Part shown: piece after piece, positions 43,840 through 56,040 of the stretch
How positions within the stretch are numbered: the stretch's first letter is position 1
Layout: every line of letters starts with the position of its first letter
Source of the DNA: Ottelia alismoides
Taxonomy: Eukaryota; Streptophyta; Magnoliopsida; Alismatales; Hydrocharitaceae
Direction of reading: 5' to 3'
Length of the DNA stretch: 64,000 nt
NCBI GenBank assembly: GCA_037367405.1
Contig: JAZKJV010001865.1
Location: forward strand, 124,001 to 188,000
Position numbers and translations under genes: made by a program
Notes under the pieces: generated by a model
The model's input: the letters and a program-made list of their open reading frames with translations, nothing else
Told to the model about the DNA's origin: nothing
The model's database searches: none

Positions 43840-45797
43840 TATCTTGATATGGGGAGTCAGGCAGATGGGATCTGGGAAGCAAACAGGATGGTCAAGAAAA
43901 CTCCAAATTTACCAACGCAATGCGAGCTGATGACCGAAAGAGTTCGATCTTTTATCTTATCTTTTTTATTTTGGTGATAAAACAGTCTAACATAGCGATT
44001 AAGCGAGCTGTTGGGAATCCAATGCCCCCAGGAGACTGTCTCAATCCTGAATTAGATATTTCCTAGCCAGTACAAGCTGCGGACCGTTTACCGGCTACCT
44101 GATCGGCTTGCTCTGTTAAGGATATCGTGACCCGCTTTACTGGAGATCGGAGCGATCCTCACTGGAGAACGACTAGCCCAAAAGTAGTAGTCTGAAAAGG
44201 GGTCAGATATGGCTCTACCTAGGGTGTGGGTCACTCTCTCGCCCAATCAAACCATACAATGTTAGGGTTACTATCCCAATACAATATTTTTTTTGTGAGA
44301 TGATAGAACACAAGGAAGTCAGGAAGCTGTTGTTGATATGCTCAAACTATAGACCAACGAGAAAAGAAAGAGACCCACAAAGCTAGAGCGCCCCCACCGA
44401 AAGAATACAAGACTTCAGGAACTCAAATTGATATATTTAATTAGGTTTAATTAAAGCAGATGTTGATTAATATCCTCATTCTTGATTCTTTGAAAATGGT
44501 ATATAGTGAAATTTGTTTGAAAATGTTTTCGTAGCCTGTGACTTTCACAGCTTGCTCAACGCACCTTAACTGCTTTCGCTCTTCCCCCCCTCTGTCTGAC
44601 TCCCCCCGGAACCCCCCTGCGACCGGTTGTTTTCTAGTTTTGGTCTGGGGAAGGGAAAGTGGCTATTCGCGATGCTTTAGGTCCAATTTGCTTTAGCAGT
44701 CTCAATTTTATGGTTTTCTCTTTTTAGGTATTTTTCAAATAAAAGCAAACGCCTAACGAATTTTTCGGTTCTCCTGATTTTATTAAGTCCAGAAAATGGG
44801 GTAGAAGATGAAAAGGCTGATTTGTGGTCAAACACGATGATGCATGCAGAGTAAGAGATGCGTACCTGACTCCAACAGTCTACATGCAGGGTGATCCACA
44901 CATAAAAGTAAAGACAGTAATAAAACTACCTATATGATGCAACGAAGAAATCGGCCATAACAGGAATTTCTACATGGAGAGACAGTAGCTAACAGGTCAA
45001 CGGGAGGGTCGGGGTCCGGTCTCTTATGCCAATGGGTGTCCGCCACAACGGATCCTGCCAGCGTTGTATACGGCCTCTAGCGGCACGTGACCCCTCGAGT
45101 GACCAGGTTAGCTTTTTCTTATTAATTATTTATTAGGTCCGATTAGACGATTTATAGGAACAGGAAATCAAATTAGGCTGGGGTCCTAATCAATTATGCC
45201 GCAAGCACAGAAATTCCTAAGCTAAGGCCAAATCTCAGGGAACAAAATAAAAAGAAAAGCCATAAAACAAAATCGCGAAAAACCCGATGGGGTCCCCCGA
45301 GCACACCGGTGCTCGACGAAACAGACCTCGACAATCCACAAGTCCAAGTCTCTGAGTCCCTATATTATTACAATAATCAAATCTAACTGAAAATAAACTA
45401 CACTAAGCTAGTCTATCCTCTCCTCTTTCTTGCTCAACTCCTCGCGCTCTCCTGCAGCTCCGTAAAGAAGGGAGCTGCCTTCGGCTTCCGTGGTTGCTTC
45501 GGCTTTCCGAAGAAAGCTGCCTTGGTCCTTGGTCCCTCACAAGAAAGTGAAACAGAAGAATGTCAGACACAACTATTATAATAATGCAAAAAAATAAAAT
45601 AAAAGAAGATATAGGCAAAAATAAAAACAGAAATAAGAACAAATAAAATAAAAAAACAGACAAAAACAAAAAAACAAAAATAAAATAAAGGAAAATAAAA
45701 GAAGACAAAAAAGCCGTGAAAAGCCACAGAAGAAACGAAAAGCCGCGGAAAAAGTTGCGAACGAAAATCGAAAACAAAAACGACTACTAAGTCGTGC
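43840..45797 (-). mobile_element. Element G 5' leader
   Basis: About 2 kb of non-coding sequence between PBS and gag. A donor-like CAG|GTACG lies at 44861-44868 (minus). Three long G-runs on the minus strand cluster at about 44584-44618. The open frames 44677-44901 and 45403-45777 are low-complexity artefacts. Confidence 0.65.
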
Positions 45798-45815
45798 TCC
45801 CCGGCAACGGCGCCA
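45798..45815 (-). other. Element G primer-binding site, intact tRNA-Asp type
   Basis: TCCCCGGCAACGGCGCCA on the plus strand, identical to element A. Confidence 0.92.
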
Positions 45816-47356
45816 TTCTGATGATCAAGCGTCTCACTATCGGGCTAAGGTAAAAATAATCAGGGTTGTTGCGACCCAAATAGCAAGGCTCAATCAACAA
45901 GAAAATATAAGACCACCAAAATAAAATAATCAATCAAACAACCGAATAGCGGTCTTTGCTATTTATTTAACCTCGTATAGCGACCAGGGTCTAACACAAG
46001 GAGTACGAATTGGCCAAATGGCCTACGAAGTAGTCTAAAAATCAAACAAAAGGGAAAAATGTTTTTGGTGGATTTTATAGGTTTTTAATATTTTTTTTGT
46101 GATTTTTAATTATGAAGAAAATAGAAAACAAGGCAAAAAGAGCTCAATCAACAAACTATTTAACAACACAAATCAAGCCAGAAAATTAAAATAAAATTAT
46201 CTTTAGGTTTTATATTTTTATGTGTTTTTGGTAATTTTCTAAGAATTTTATGATTTTTAATGGATTTTATAAAAATGAAAGAAGGCAAAAAACTGAAATC
46301 AATGTGCAGCCAGATTTGAAAGGCTATTAAAAAATACGAAATAATAACCTCTAAAAATCTATAGACAATTTTTATGAAATACTTAAAATAAAAACTAAGC
46401 TACAAGAAAATAAATTGCATTTTTTTTATTTTTTTGAACTTTTAATATTTTTTATAAAGTTTTTAGGGTTTTGTAATTTTTAGGGGTTTTATATATCCAA
46501 ATTAAGCAAAAATTGAACTGAAGCTAAAGGACACAAAAATAAGCACACAACAATTTTTTTTAGAATTTTTAAGGGGTTTTTAATATTTTTAGTTGATTTT
46601 CTAATTCAAACAGTAGATAAAATGAAGGTTTTGAATTTTTAAAAATAGAAAATCAAAGCAAAAATGTCCCAAAAAATAGTGAATTTTTTACATAGTGGCA
46701 AGGAGCCACGTGTCCAAATTTCACAAGATTTGGAGTTTATTTTATATTTTATTCGACCAATAAAAGAGGCACAGCACACATGGACCAAAGTGCAATTAAT
46801 GAAAACCTTTCAGCCAAATAATAACATGCACAATAAATTCGAGATTGAAACTGCAAAAAGCCCAAACAAGCACGCGGATAGTACGTGATTTACACACAGA
46901 GGGGTATATATGTAATTCCTATTTATAAAGATCCAAATGGTAACAGCAATAAAGTGCAGGGGAAACAATGTAAATAACCCATAAATCACGTGTCAACGCA
47001 CGTGCTCATCATTCATAGGGACTAAAATGCAATATCTCAAAACACTAGGGTCCAAAGTGCAATTATTCTAAAATAAAAACAACTACAACTAATATTTACA
47101 AGACTAAACTATAAATGCTAAAGAAAGAGGGGCCTAAGTGATATTTATACCTTTATTATGATCCGACGACTGCAAGGCAGCTCCACATATGATCGGACGG
47201 CTGTGATTCTCGGATGCCCCTTCGGCAATCTGCGGCTCGGATCTGATCCTCAGATGGATCTAACTGTCAGCAGTCCCTTGCGAACGGATGGTCGAGATCT
47301 GAATTGGAGCGAGGGGCTGATCTAATGGCGATGGAGGGTCCTTGATGAACTTAATG

Positions 47357-47653
47357 CTGGTGAGTTTCGTCCAGCTACTGTGCGTGCTAGGGAGGTCCTC
47401 TGAGGCTACTGAGATCGGGGGAGTCGGTGCGTGGGTCTCCGGCGAGTGGCAGCGGAGGAGACCAGAGTTTCCTATTGCGTGGCGAACCAGGATGATCAGA
47501 GGGGTGAAGAACGTGCGGAGAGGTCTCGTGAAGATGTAGGGATGGTCAGATGGCGAAATGGGTGAACGGATGACCGGGAATTGACCGGCGAAGGCCGACG
47601 GCGCGAAACCTAAAGATTGGAATTCAAGCTAGGCTACGGGCTAACAAGGGTAC
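47357..47653 (-). other. Predicted intron inside element G LTR
   Basis: On the minus strand CATCAG|GTACCC (47654/47653) leads to CTCACCAG (47357), 297 nt apart, at the same offset from the TATA box as in the other elements. Confidence 0.45.
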
Positions 47654-47908
47654 CTGATGATCGGAAGAGTCTATGGTGGAGGTCAGCTACCTCCTGGGAT
47701 CCTCGCCTCAATGGATCGATGCCTCGAGAGGCTCGAGGTCGCCGATGGCGGAGCGCGGTGGCGATGACCGTCGGACCTAGGGCTAGGGCGTCTCCTTCCT
47801 CACTGCAACACCCCCTCGGGCTTGCTGTCACTCAAGGCTAGAGAGTGGAGGTCCTGGGAGTCGAAGACGGTGGTCGAAGGTGCTTGAAACTGCGGCTGGA
47901 GGCGAGGT

Positions 47909-48130
47909 CTTATACTAGTAGGGTTCGGGAAGATGGGAGTCGGGCATGCAATCCGATGCACGGACCCCTAAGGAAACGATCGGGCATGCGTCATGGATCA
48001 TGCATCAACAATCGGAGCCTAGTGTTTGGGTGAATGGATGGTAGATCATGTCAGGAAAATATGGAGAAATCAGGCCGGCGATGTGGATCCACGGAAAGGT
48101 GGTCCTGGGGGGGGTTGACCGGGGGTCAAC
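47909..48130 (-). promoter_or_regulatory. Element G LTR promoter: TATA box and upstream inverted repeat
   Basis: GTTGACCGGGGGTCAAC (48114-48130; perfect 7-bp arms with W-box-like cores) lies about 200 bp upstream of TATAAG (47909-47914). Confidence 0.5.
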
Positions 48131-48939
48131 ACCCTGTGGACCAATCAGGAGGCGCCATTTCATAATTATTTAGAAATTAAATTGAAAATAGTAAATGGCT
48201 TTATTTAAAAATATTTTCAAAATAGAAAATGTTTATTAATTTTCAAAGTATTTGTTACTGAACTTTATTTAACGAAAAATAAATTATGTATATACATTAT
48301 ATATTATTTTATATAGGTAAAAATACCTATGTATCTTTTGTTTTTATTTTTTTATTTTATTTTTGTACAATTATCCCAATTTTATATTTTATTTATTTAC
48401 ACCCTAAAATTTTGGATATAAAGTAAATTTTATTTGATTTTTATTAATTATTTACAAGGGTAAAATAAATAGGTATTTTAGTCATATATACGTGGCATAT
48501 ATACAATGAAGAAAGAGAATTTATTTTCTTTTTGTTTTTATTTAATTTTTCTGATTTTAATTTTATTTTTATAAATATATACAAAATAAGAGAAACACAT
48601 TTTTATTTTTTTTTTATGAAAATAAAATATATACACTAAGAGGGGGTTTTACACATGGTTGAGTTACCCTATCTATCTCTACATATTTTATTTGGCGATC
48701 AGACCCATATTAGGTCCTCTCTTGGGTTCAGGTCACTCAATATTTATTCTAAATATTTCCCTCTTTTTCTTTATTACTTTATTCTTGTATTTTTGCAAAA
48801 AAATATGCTAATTATTGCATTTTACACAATGCATGCTATTTGGTAATTTATTCTATTTACAAACATATACATGGTGTTTTGCAAAGATTTTTAGCTAAAA
48901 TAAAAGAATAAAGAGTGATGAATGAGGATTCATCTCTCT

Positions 48940-49145
48940 ACGGTCATCCCCCTAATGAAGATCTGAACAAGGTCAGTCTTCAAGATTCCATGGTCCAGAA
49001 ATCTTCTTAAGAGGTCAAGAAACCTCATCCATGAAATATGCCATGGCTCTTGGGGATCTAAAGTGAAATCTCTGATAAACGATCGCATCATATCTGCTCT
49101 ACGATGGGGGATAAAATCTCTATAAAAACTTCCATCATAAACCTC
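48940..49145 (-). pseudogene. Orphan gag fragment of another Ty3/gypsy-type element
   Basis: About 68 uninterrupted codons on the minus strand. The segment EPWHISWMRFLDLLRRFLDH followed by GI and LVQIF fits the Gag core pattern of EAWERFRELTDR...HHDI...LVQSFFCGL in G, but is too diverged to be the same family. No start or stop is included; it is wedged between the G LTR and an LTR scrap at 49146. Confidence 0.45.
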
Positions 49146-49340
49146 CTCATGTAGTGATGAATCTGCATTTTATCATCTTTATTCATTTATTTCAGCTTAA
49201 AATCCCTTATAAAACACATGTATATAATACTAACTCCATATTCTTACTAACTTACATCTATGTGTAATTATTGTACACTTATTACTATTTTAACCTAAAA
49301 TAAATAAATAAAGAAAGAAAGGAAAAATAAAGAAAAGAAA
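49146..49340 (+). repeat. LTR start fragment of the element H family
   Basis: TGATGAATCTGCATTTTATC and the following 180 bp match 26304-26480 in order (about 80% by eye). It is broken by the copia element. It could be the 3' LTR start of H, but no PPT precedes it. Confidence 0.55.
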
Positions 49341-49511
49341 AAGAAGGTTATATGAAATAACTCGAGAAGTGTTCTCGGATCATGTGGTTTCATCGCTTTA
49401 AATTTTTAATTCCACTGTCCCGAGCCACTAGTATGACTAGTCGCTCCTGATTGCATATGATGAGATCTTCACAAATCTGTGATGCACTTAAGGTTCTTTT
49501 TATAACCTTCA
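49341..49511 (+). repeat. Ty1/copia 5' LTR remnant
   Basis: The sequence before the copia PBS ends in CTTTTTATAACCTTCA. A clear LTR start is not visible, and no second copy exists in the window for comparison. Confidence 0.4.
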
Positions 49512-49513
49512 AG

Positions 49514-49526
49514 TGGTATCAAAGCC
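49514..49526 (+). other. Ty1/copia primer-binding site (initiator tRNA-Met type)
   Basis: TGGTATCAAAGCC, one change from the usual TGGTATCAGAGC core. Confidence 0.75.
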
Positions 49527-51340
49527 TTGGTTGAGGTCCTGTATATTATGCAAAATCATAGGTAAACAAGGTTTTGTAAATCACATGCGCGTGGACTTGT
49601 TGTTTTGCATTGGACGCAGGTTTTGAATTATTTTTTGCTAAAAAAACAACTATTTGTGCATTGTTTAGGTATGTTTTTTGGTTATTAAAATATATTTAGA
49701 AAGTCTAAGCATGTCCCAAAAAAGTAGCATTTTTTGGTACCAAAAGTGCATGAATGAAATTCGAAAAGTTCCCGCCACGAAATTGTTTTTGCATGTATTC
49801 ACAGATCTATAAGAAAATGAATTTTGCTTACTATTTTCCCATTGTAAAATATTAAATAAAAACTTTTATTAAGTAGAGAATCAAACCAGCAAACCGTTCG
49901 AATTCATTTCTTGTGATTCCGACTCCGTTTTCCCTAAATATTCCATATTTAGTAGAGATAGGTCGGATAATGTTTGGATCATCAAATATCTTTGCTTAAT
50001 GTGTTTATCAATCAATAGAAATCATGAAAATTATTAATTTATCTTGATTAGTTTGATGCCTAATAATTATGAAAATAATTGATTAAACATCATTGCTCAT
50101 TGAATGTATGTTTCATGAAAACTATAGTTTATCCTACAATAGTTGTAGGACAACTTTTACATGCAAAACATGGTTACTTAATATGTTTAGAAATTTTAGG
50201 ATCTCAATATTATTTTAAAATGCCTAATATTTCTTAGTGACAATTATATAGTATAATTATGGTCATCAAAGTTGGTCGTTAAAACGCATACATTGGCATT
50301 ATTTTGTATTGTTCTCAATCAGATTGGTGAAGGTTTCTAGATTGGGTATGTTAGTTGGGTTTACTAATTAGCGCCTTGCATGTCAAGGAAATGCTCCCTC
50401 ACAGCATAACTCGAGTGTACTGGTCGGATTTATTTTTGAGGAAAGAATAATATGAGTAGGTCAAGTTGTTCTTTAATTATTAAAATACAAAATAACATGC
50501 ACTTGTGAGAGATTATACTATATAGTGATATCAAGCAAACCCTAACTGTTTGTTAGTTGATTGTTGGATTGATAATTTATTTAACGTAATTAAATGAATT
50601 AAATCTAATTAAAATTTTGTGATTCCCTTTAATGAATTGTTACGAATAAAGATGTAATTCCCTTAAAAGAGTTGATTATGTGAATGAGATTCACAATAAT
50701 TAATTAAAATTTGAACAACATATGGAGGATCATATAAATGACATCGATGGTCTCCTATCAAGGTGAAGGGTTCTGTCACCATGGATTGTATGTAGAAGAC
50801 ACATGTCTGAAGTGACAGCTTCTGCATACAAGCGCACATGGATCGGACTCCTTGCCTCTCAAAAGAGTTAGGTCATGTGCGTAGTGACCTCACTATCAGT
50901 ACCTCATATTATTGGGTGATATTGGACTACGCATAGCAAGTTCTAATCCTGTTGACAGTAGGTTCAATTAATAACGGGTCAACATTGCCTTAAGGTGACG
51001 GGATCAGGTGTTAAATACCAAATTGGAAAATTCAAGTTTTACTTGCAAGGTGGAATGTGTTCCTGCTTCTTTTTATCCGAGTTATAGTTTCTCATATTAT
51101 TGAGATGTAACAAAGGTAAGAAGGAGATCCCAGTTCTTGCTAGAGGTATATCGGTAAGTATATCTCTTACTTTGAAAGTAAATAAAGAAATGAACATTCA
51201 TAGTTGAAAAGGCAAGATTAATTTGATTAAAAACTTAAAAATTTGAATATATAATTATTTATATGTTCTAATAAAGTACATTCTTAATTTCAGACAATGA
51301 AATCCATGAACCTACTCAGTAGGATCTTGTAGGTCAACCA
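49527..51340 (+). mobile_element. Copia leader/untranslated region
   Basis: About 1.8 kb without a recognisable frame separates PBS and gag, unusually long for a copia element. I see no repeat or second element in it. Confidence 0.4.
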
Positions 51341-52382
51341 CCGAGCCAAATTACTTGGATTGGATCCGTAATTTGGATCTTCTTCTCTCTGCGGATCACA
51401 TCTCTTATGTGTTATCCAAGAATGATTACACAAACTCTCAAACACCGGAAGAAAACAAGTTCAATGAGAAATATGATGAATATCATACATTGGCTCGGTG
51501 TTATATTCTAGGATCTTTATCCAATGTGCTTCAGAAGCGACATGTGGATATGGAAACTTGTTAGGATATAATAATTAATCTCAAAGAGATGTTCAATGAT
51601 GTCAACCGCACTCAGAATTATAACGTTATGAAAAAGATTATTCGCTGCAAAATGCAGCAAGGGACTTCCATTCATGAAAATGTAATCAAAATGTTTGGTT
51701 ATCTGTCATAATTGGAAACTCTAGGGCTGAGATGGATGCAGAAATGCAGTCCGACTTCATTATATTGTTTCCCCAAGTTTTTCAATAACTATGTGATAAT
51801 GTACCACATGAACACGTTGAACTTGACTAATGCTAAACTCATGGATTCATTAAAGTGTACAGAAGATGTAATGAAGAAAGAATTCTGCTGGTAGTGCAAT
51901 GGTTGCACAGGTTACGGGGAAGCACGGTAGGAAGCTGGGGTCAAGGAAGGGTCCGACTCAGAATAAGAGTCAAGTTGTTGGCTCGTCTTCTAATGCTTCC
52001 ACACTAGTGGCATCGAAGAAAACTGATGTTTGTCATCACAGCAAGAAGTTAGGACACTAGAAGCTTAATTGCCTAGAGTACCTTAAATATGCGGAGAAAG
52101 GTAAAACCCCAATAGGTATTAAATCTACTTTCATCATTGAAACCAACTTTCTCGTAGGATAATAAGGTAGTTGGATCATCGATTCTGGTGCTTCTTTTCA
52201 TGTATGAATTTTATTACATCTATTTCAAGAAACTAAGAATCTTGATGTAGGAAAGAAAGTCATCCAGATGAGATCTGATGCAATTGTTGCAGCAGTAGCC
52301 GTCAGGATCTACCAACTACCATTATCTAGTGGAAGAGTCATAATACTTAAAGAGTGTTTTTATGTTCCAGATGATAGAAGGA

Positions 52383-52420
<38 letters not shown>

Positions 52421-53431
52421 TTAGTTATAAATGGATATTTGTTTCTATTTTGTAATAAACTTGTCATAAATCATTGTGATAAATATATTACAGTTGTTAT
52501 TCTAACGTCTGGTGGACTTTATGAATTGTGCATTGATGAATATGTCATGAATGTTAATACCACTAATAAAAACTCTAAAATAACCAAAGAGGATGGAAAT
52601 CATTCTAACATGATTTGGTATAAAAGGCTTGGTCATTTATCTATTAATAGGATCAATATATTGATAAAGGATGGACCCTTAGATTTTCTACAGGTCCAAA
52701 TTTTACCTACCTATGAATATTGTATTTGAGGTAAATTACTAGGCTGCCTTTTTGAATATTATGATAAAAGATGCGAGGGTATTCTAAACCTAATATAAAC
52801 TGATGTATGTGGTCCCTTTAGTATCGGGACATGAAATGGATATCGATATTATTTGACGTTTATTGATGAGCATTCTCAATGCAATTTTATCTTCCTAATA
52901 CATCATAAATATGACATCTTTGAAAAGTTTAAAGAGTTCAAGGCTTTTGTTAATGACCAAAACCGATAGGAAGATCAAATGGATTCAATATGACCTAGGT
53001 AGCGAGTACCTCTCAGATGAATTCAAGAATAATTCAAAGAGAAAGGAATTGTCTCCAATCTCACTCCTTCTGGAAGTCTCAAACTTAATGGTGTTTCAGA
53101 AAGACGCAATAGGACCATCATGGACATGATCTACTCAATGATGAATAAAGTACATTACCACTTAGTTTCTGAATATATATAATAGAGACTACAATATATA
53201 TCCCAAGAAAGATTCCTAGCAATCGGTACCTAAACTCATCATGAGCTTTGGTATGGTACCAAACCTAGTGTTAGACACTTATGGATTTGGGGTTGCTTGT
53301 CCATGCAAAGAACGTGGATGCAAGTAAGCTAGAATCTCACACTCGAGAGTGCTACTTCATAGGGTATGTAAAGGACGTTATTGGATACCAACTTTATGAT
53401 CCTAAAACTCACAAGGTATTATTTTATGGTG
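51340..53431 (+). pseudogene. Ty1/copia gag-protease-integrase pseudogene, truncated before RT
   Basis: In order: Gag starting NYLDWIRNLDLLLSADHISY at about 51348 and continuing through ARCYILGSLSNVLQ, NLKEMF and IHENVIKM, with single-stop breaks; a zinc-knuckle remnant CHHSKKLGH (about 52034-52060); a protease remnant SWIIDSGASFHV (about 52172-52207); a GAG-pre-integrase motif YKRLGHLSINRI (about 52618-52655); integrase pieces DVCGPFSIGT (about 52803) and YYLTFIDEH (about 52847), NGVSERRNRTIMDMI (about 53089) and CYFIGYV (about 53351). RT and RNase H are missing. A TA repeat is embedded at 52387-52419. Confidence 0.8.
52387..52419 (+). repeat. (TA)n microsatellite within the copia coding frame
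   Basis: The run reads as alternating Ile-Tyr in frame between RRNLI and KLVINGYLF, replacing a short normal spacer and leaving the frame open on both sides. Confidence 0.85.
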
Positions 53432-53645
53432 AATTTTATTAATTTTTTTGGGTACAATTTTACAAGTTCCCTTTTACACCCTTTATAGGTATATTATCTA
53501 TATATTTTATTATTTTATTTTTATTTTTTGTTTTTAGTTTATTTATTATTGTGTGTTATTTTATAAATTTATAAAGTAATTTTATACACTTTAAAATATT
53601 TTTATTTTATTTTTCTAATGTATTTTGTACACTTAATAAAATAAA
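53432..53645 (-). repeat. LTR U3 scrap, probably from the 3' LTR of element E
   Basis: It resembles the middle of U3 in C (18900-19150) and D in the minus orientation (TTTTATTTTTCTAATGTATT). It is joined directly to the E 3' UTR with no PPT or LTR start, indicating a deletion. AT-richness limits certainty. Confidence 0.4.
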
Positions 53646-56040
53646 AGTATAAAACAAGTTTGGAGCTTAAGTCGGACCTTTGGAATTTAAGTGTGGGCGG
53701 AACCTTAATGAGAACCGGATTTGAAATCCAACAGTCCCTGAGAATCTCAAAACTCTATTCAAGTCTCCTCAATAGCCATGTCAGAAATATCTCAACTCAT
53801 ACGCAAACCCTTACGACTATGAGTCTGACTAGTACAATGTAAGTGATAGTGGCTCTCCCAAACTAGAATGACAAAGAGACTGACTTCTCCAGTATGACAA
53901 CCCAATGATTCCCCAATACAATAACTCCATCCTCGAGGAGCGGGGTATTCCCTTCTAAGTTCAAGTGGCAACCAACTCAAGAGGAGGGGTGAAGAGAAGA
54001 ATGGACGGTAGCCAGTGTAGCTACCTATCCTATGATGCAAGACCAGTGTAGTCAAGTCATCCAGCAGGCTCACATATTTGACTTTGGAACTCAAGCTTGC
54101 TTATTGACTTTACAACATATGTACATACTTTGCAGGCATTTTATTTTTGTACAGGTCTGATCATCATTTTTTTTTTGAAATACTATATACAATAGCATTT
54201 ACATAAGGAGTTTTTCCTCTTGAGCCAGTAGACTATCCCTCTTTTAAAGCTTTATTGCAACCCACACTCTCCTGTCTTTAGACTTCGTCATCACTGGACG
54301 GGTTGGGGTGCACTTCCCTCCCTAGAGGAGGACAAGTGTTTCCACTTGTATGCGTCTCATACCGGCAAATCCAATCCGCTCACCACCTCAACTGAGTTGA
54401 GCCATGTGAAAGGTGCAGGTGTCCATGTTAGGTCATTATCAACAAGAGTCGTGCGTGTGCTCCGAAATACTCTACTTAGGCAGTCAAGAATCCATTGAAC
54501 CAAGTCCCGTGATCCTCAAAGAATTAAGTCAACTAGACCTGAAGTACCTCAATTCCAGCTCCTACAAGGTTCCTGTTAATTAGGTAGATTTTAAGGTCCA
54601 ATCAAGCTCCAATCTCCGGATTTTACTTAGACTTGTTCAACTATCAAAATCAATCCGAAATATGCCCATGCTATGCAAATGATATGCAAAATGCAGAAAA
54701 TATTTTTGTGATGCAATTTTCAAGATTTTGAACTTTTTATGGATATTTGAAAAGATGATGATGATGCATATGCATTTTTTTATATTTTTTTTCAAAAGAT
54801 TTTTCAAACATTTTTGGCATTTTAGTTTTGCAAATGTTTTTAGGATTTTCGAAAACAAAAACTTTGGCTAAAAACTAGGTTAAAATATTTACACGGGGAT
54901 GCTTCTTATATTTACAAGAAGTGGATTTTAAGAATTTACAAGGGTAAGTGGTCAATTTTATAAGTATATATAATAAAGAATTTTAAATGTGATGTATGTA
55001 TTCCTCAAACTTATTTGAAAATTTTTTCAAACAATTTTTCAAACTATAGTCCAAAATAATTTTTTACAAACATTTTACAAACATGTACACACATTTGAAA
55101 ATCATTTTGCAAAGGCTTTCTAACAGTATAAATAGATTTTTCAAAATATTTTTGCAACCATTTTTCAAACCATTTGCACATCATTTTTTCAAACATTTTT
55201 ATTTCACACAAAGAAAATAAGTTTTACAAACCAAAATGTTTTTACAAACGTTGAAAACATGTAACAAAACATTTTCAAAATAGTTTTCCAAAAAAATTTT
55301 CACAAAGAATTTCAAACTATTTCTCAAACATTTTGCAAAAAACATTTTCACCTGATTTATTAATCAGTATATATATAAAAAATTTGAGGAATGACCACAT
55401 CTTTTAATTAAGGATTTTAATGAATTTTAAAAGAATTGTTATCCATATTATTAAGAAAATACGAAAGTATGAGTTATGGCTAAAGTATATACGTAGTATA
55501 TACGACCCCCCTATACTTTGCTTGAGCTATGTCCTCATAGATCGGAGAGAAAAGAGAAGACATAACTCGTACAAAGTATAGGCAAGTCTAACAAATAAAT
55601 GAATAAAGGAATGAATGAACGAATGAGAAGTTGACGGTCCCCCATATACTTAGGATAAAATAATCCTAAGTATAACAGACTGTACACAACGCAGGGAGGG
55701 TCAAGGGTGGGAATGAACAGATCGTACTCAGGTTGTCTCCCCCTATACATAGGGTAAGATATCCCTAAGTATAGACAAGAAGATGAGACAATGGAGAGGA
55801 CCGAAGAATAGAGAAACTCAAGGTGCACACCCCCCTATACTTAGGACAAAGTACGTCCTAAGTCTAGAAACTGACAACAAGGGGCGACACCTTTTTAATA
55901 GATAAAGAAAATAGAAAAGGAAAAGAAGAAAAGATATCAACAGATGGAAAAAGAATGGTATGGACATATGATCTATACAACGGAAGATGGAAGTGATCAC
56001 CATGTATGAGATGCAAATGATATGAGTCAAAGAGTACATC
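53646..56040 (-). mobile_element. Element E 3' UTR
   Basis: It is homologous in inverse orientation to F 22969-25341. It includes a low-complexity block (54640-55360) and a hairpin/PPT-like array at 55505-55866. Many Athila elements carry an env-like frame here; none is recognisable in these 2.4 kb. Open frames 55535-55828 and 55818-56084 run through the hairpins and are not considered genes. Confidence 0.7.
55505..55866 (-). repeat. Element E hairpin/PPT-like array
   Basis: A PPT-like run at 55505-55517 is followed by three stem-loops: 55646-55674 (arms ATACTTAGGAT/ATCCTAAGTAT), 55742-55774 (CTATACATAGGG/CCCTAAGTATAG) and 55836-55866 (CTATACTTAGGAC/GTCCTAAGTCTAG). Each is led by a C-run on plus, meaning a G-run ends each stem on minus. 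Confidence 0.75.

Larger units (their letters stand above)
45819..48935 (-). repeat. Element G 5' LTR, about 3.1 kb
   Basis: It runs from TGATGATCAAG (45819) to GAGGATTCATCT (48935; the terminal A has changed to T). U5 is AT-rich with the GACCAGGGTCTAAC motif near 45980. A predicted intron lies at 47357-47653, a TATA box TATAAG at 47909-47914 and an inverted repeat at 48114-48130. U3 is AT-rich (48150-48935). Confidence 0.8.

Noticed and set aside
45403..45777. 124-codon hydrophobic frame resembling a membrane protein
   Set aside because: Composed of A/T-rich low-complexity leader sequence; its Phe/Leu content is a by-product of AAAATAAA repeats on the other strand.
53646..56040. Env-like ORF expected in some Athila elements
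   Set aside because: No signal-peptide or transmembrane frame of suitable length is present; open frames are short and cross the hairpin array.
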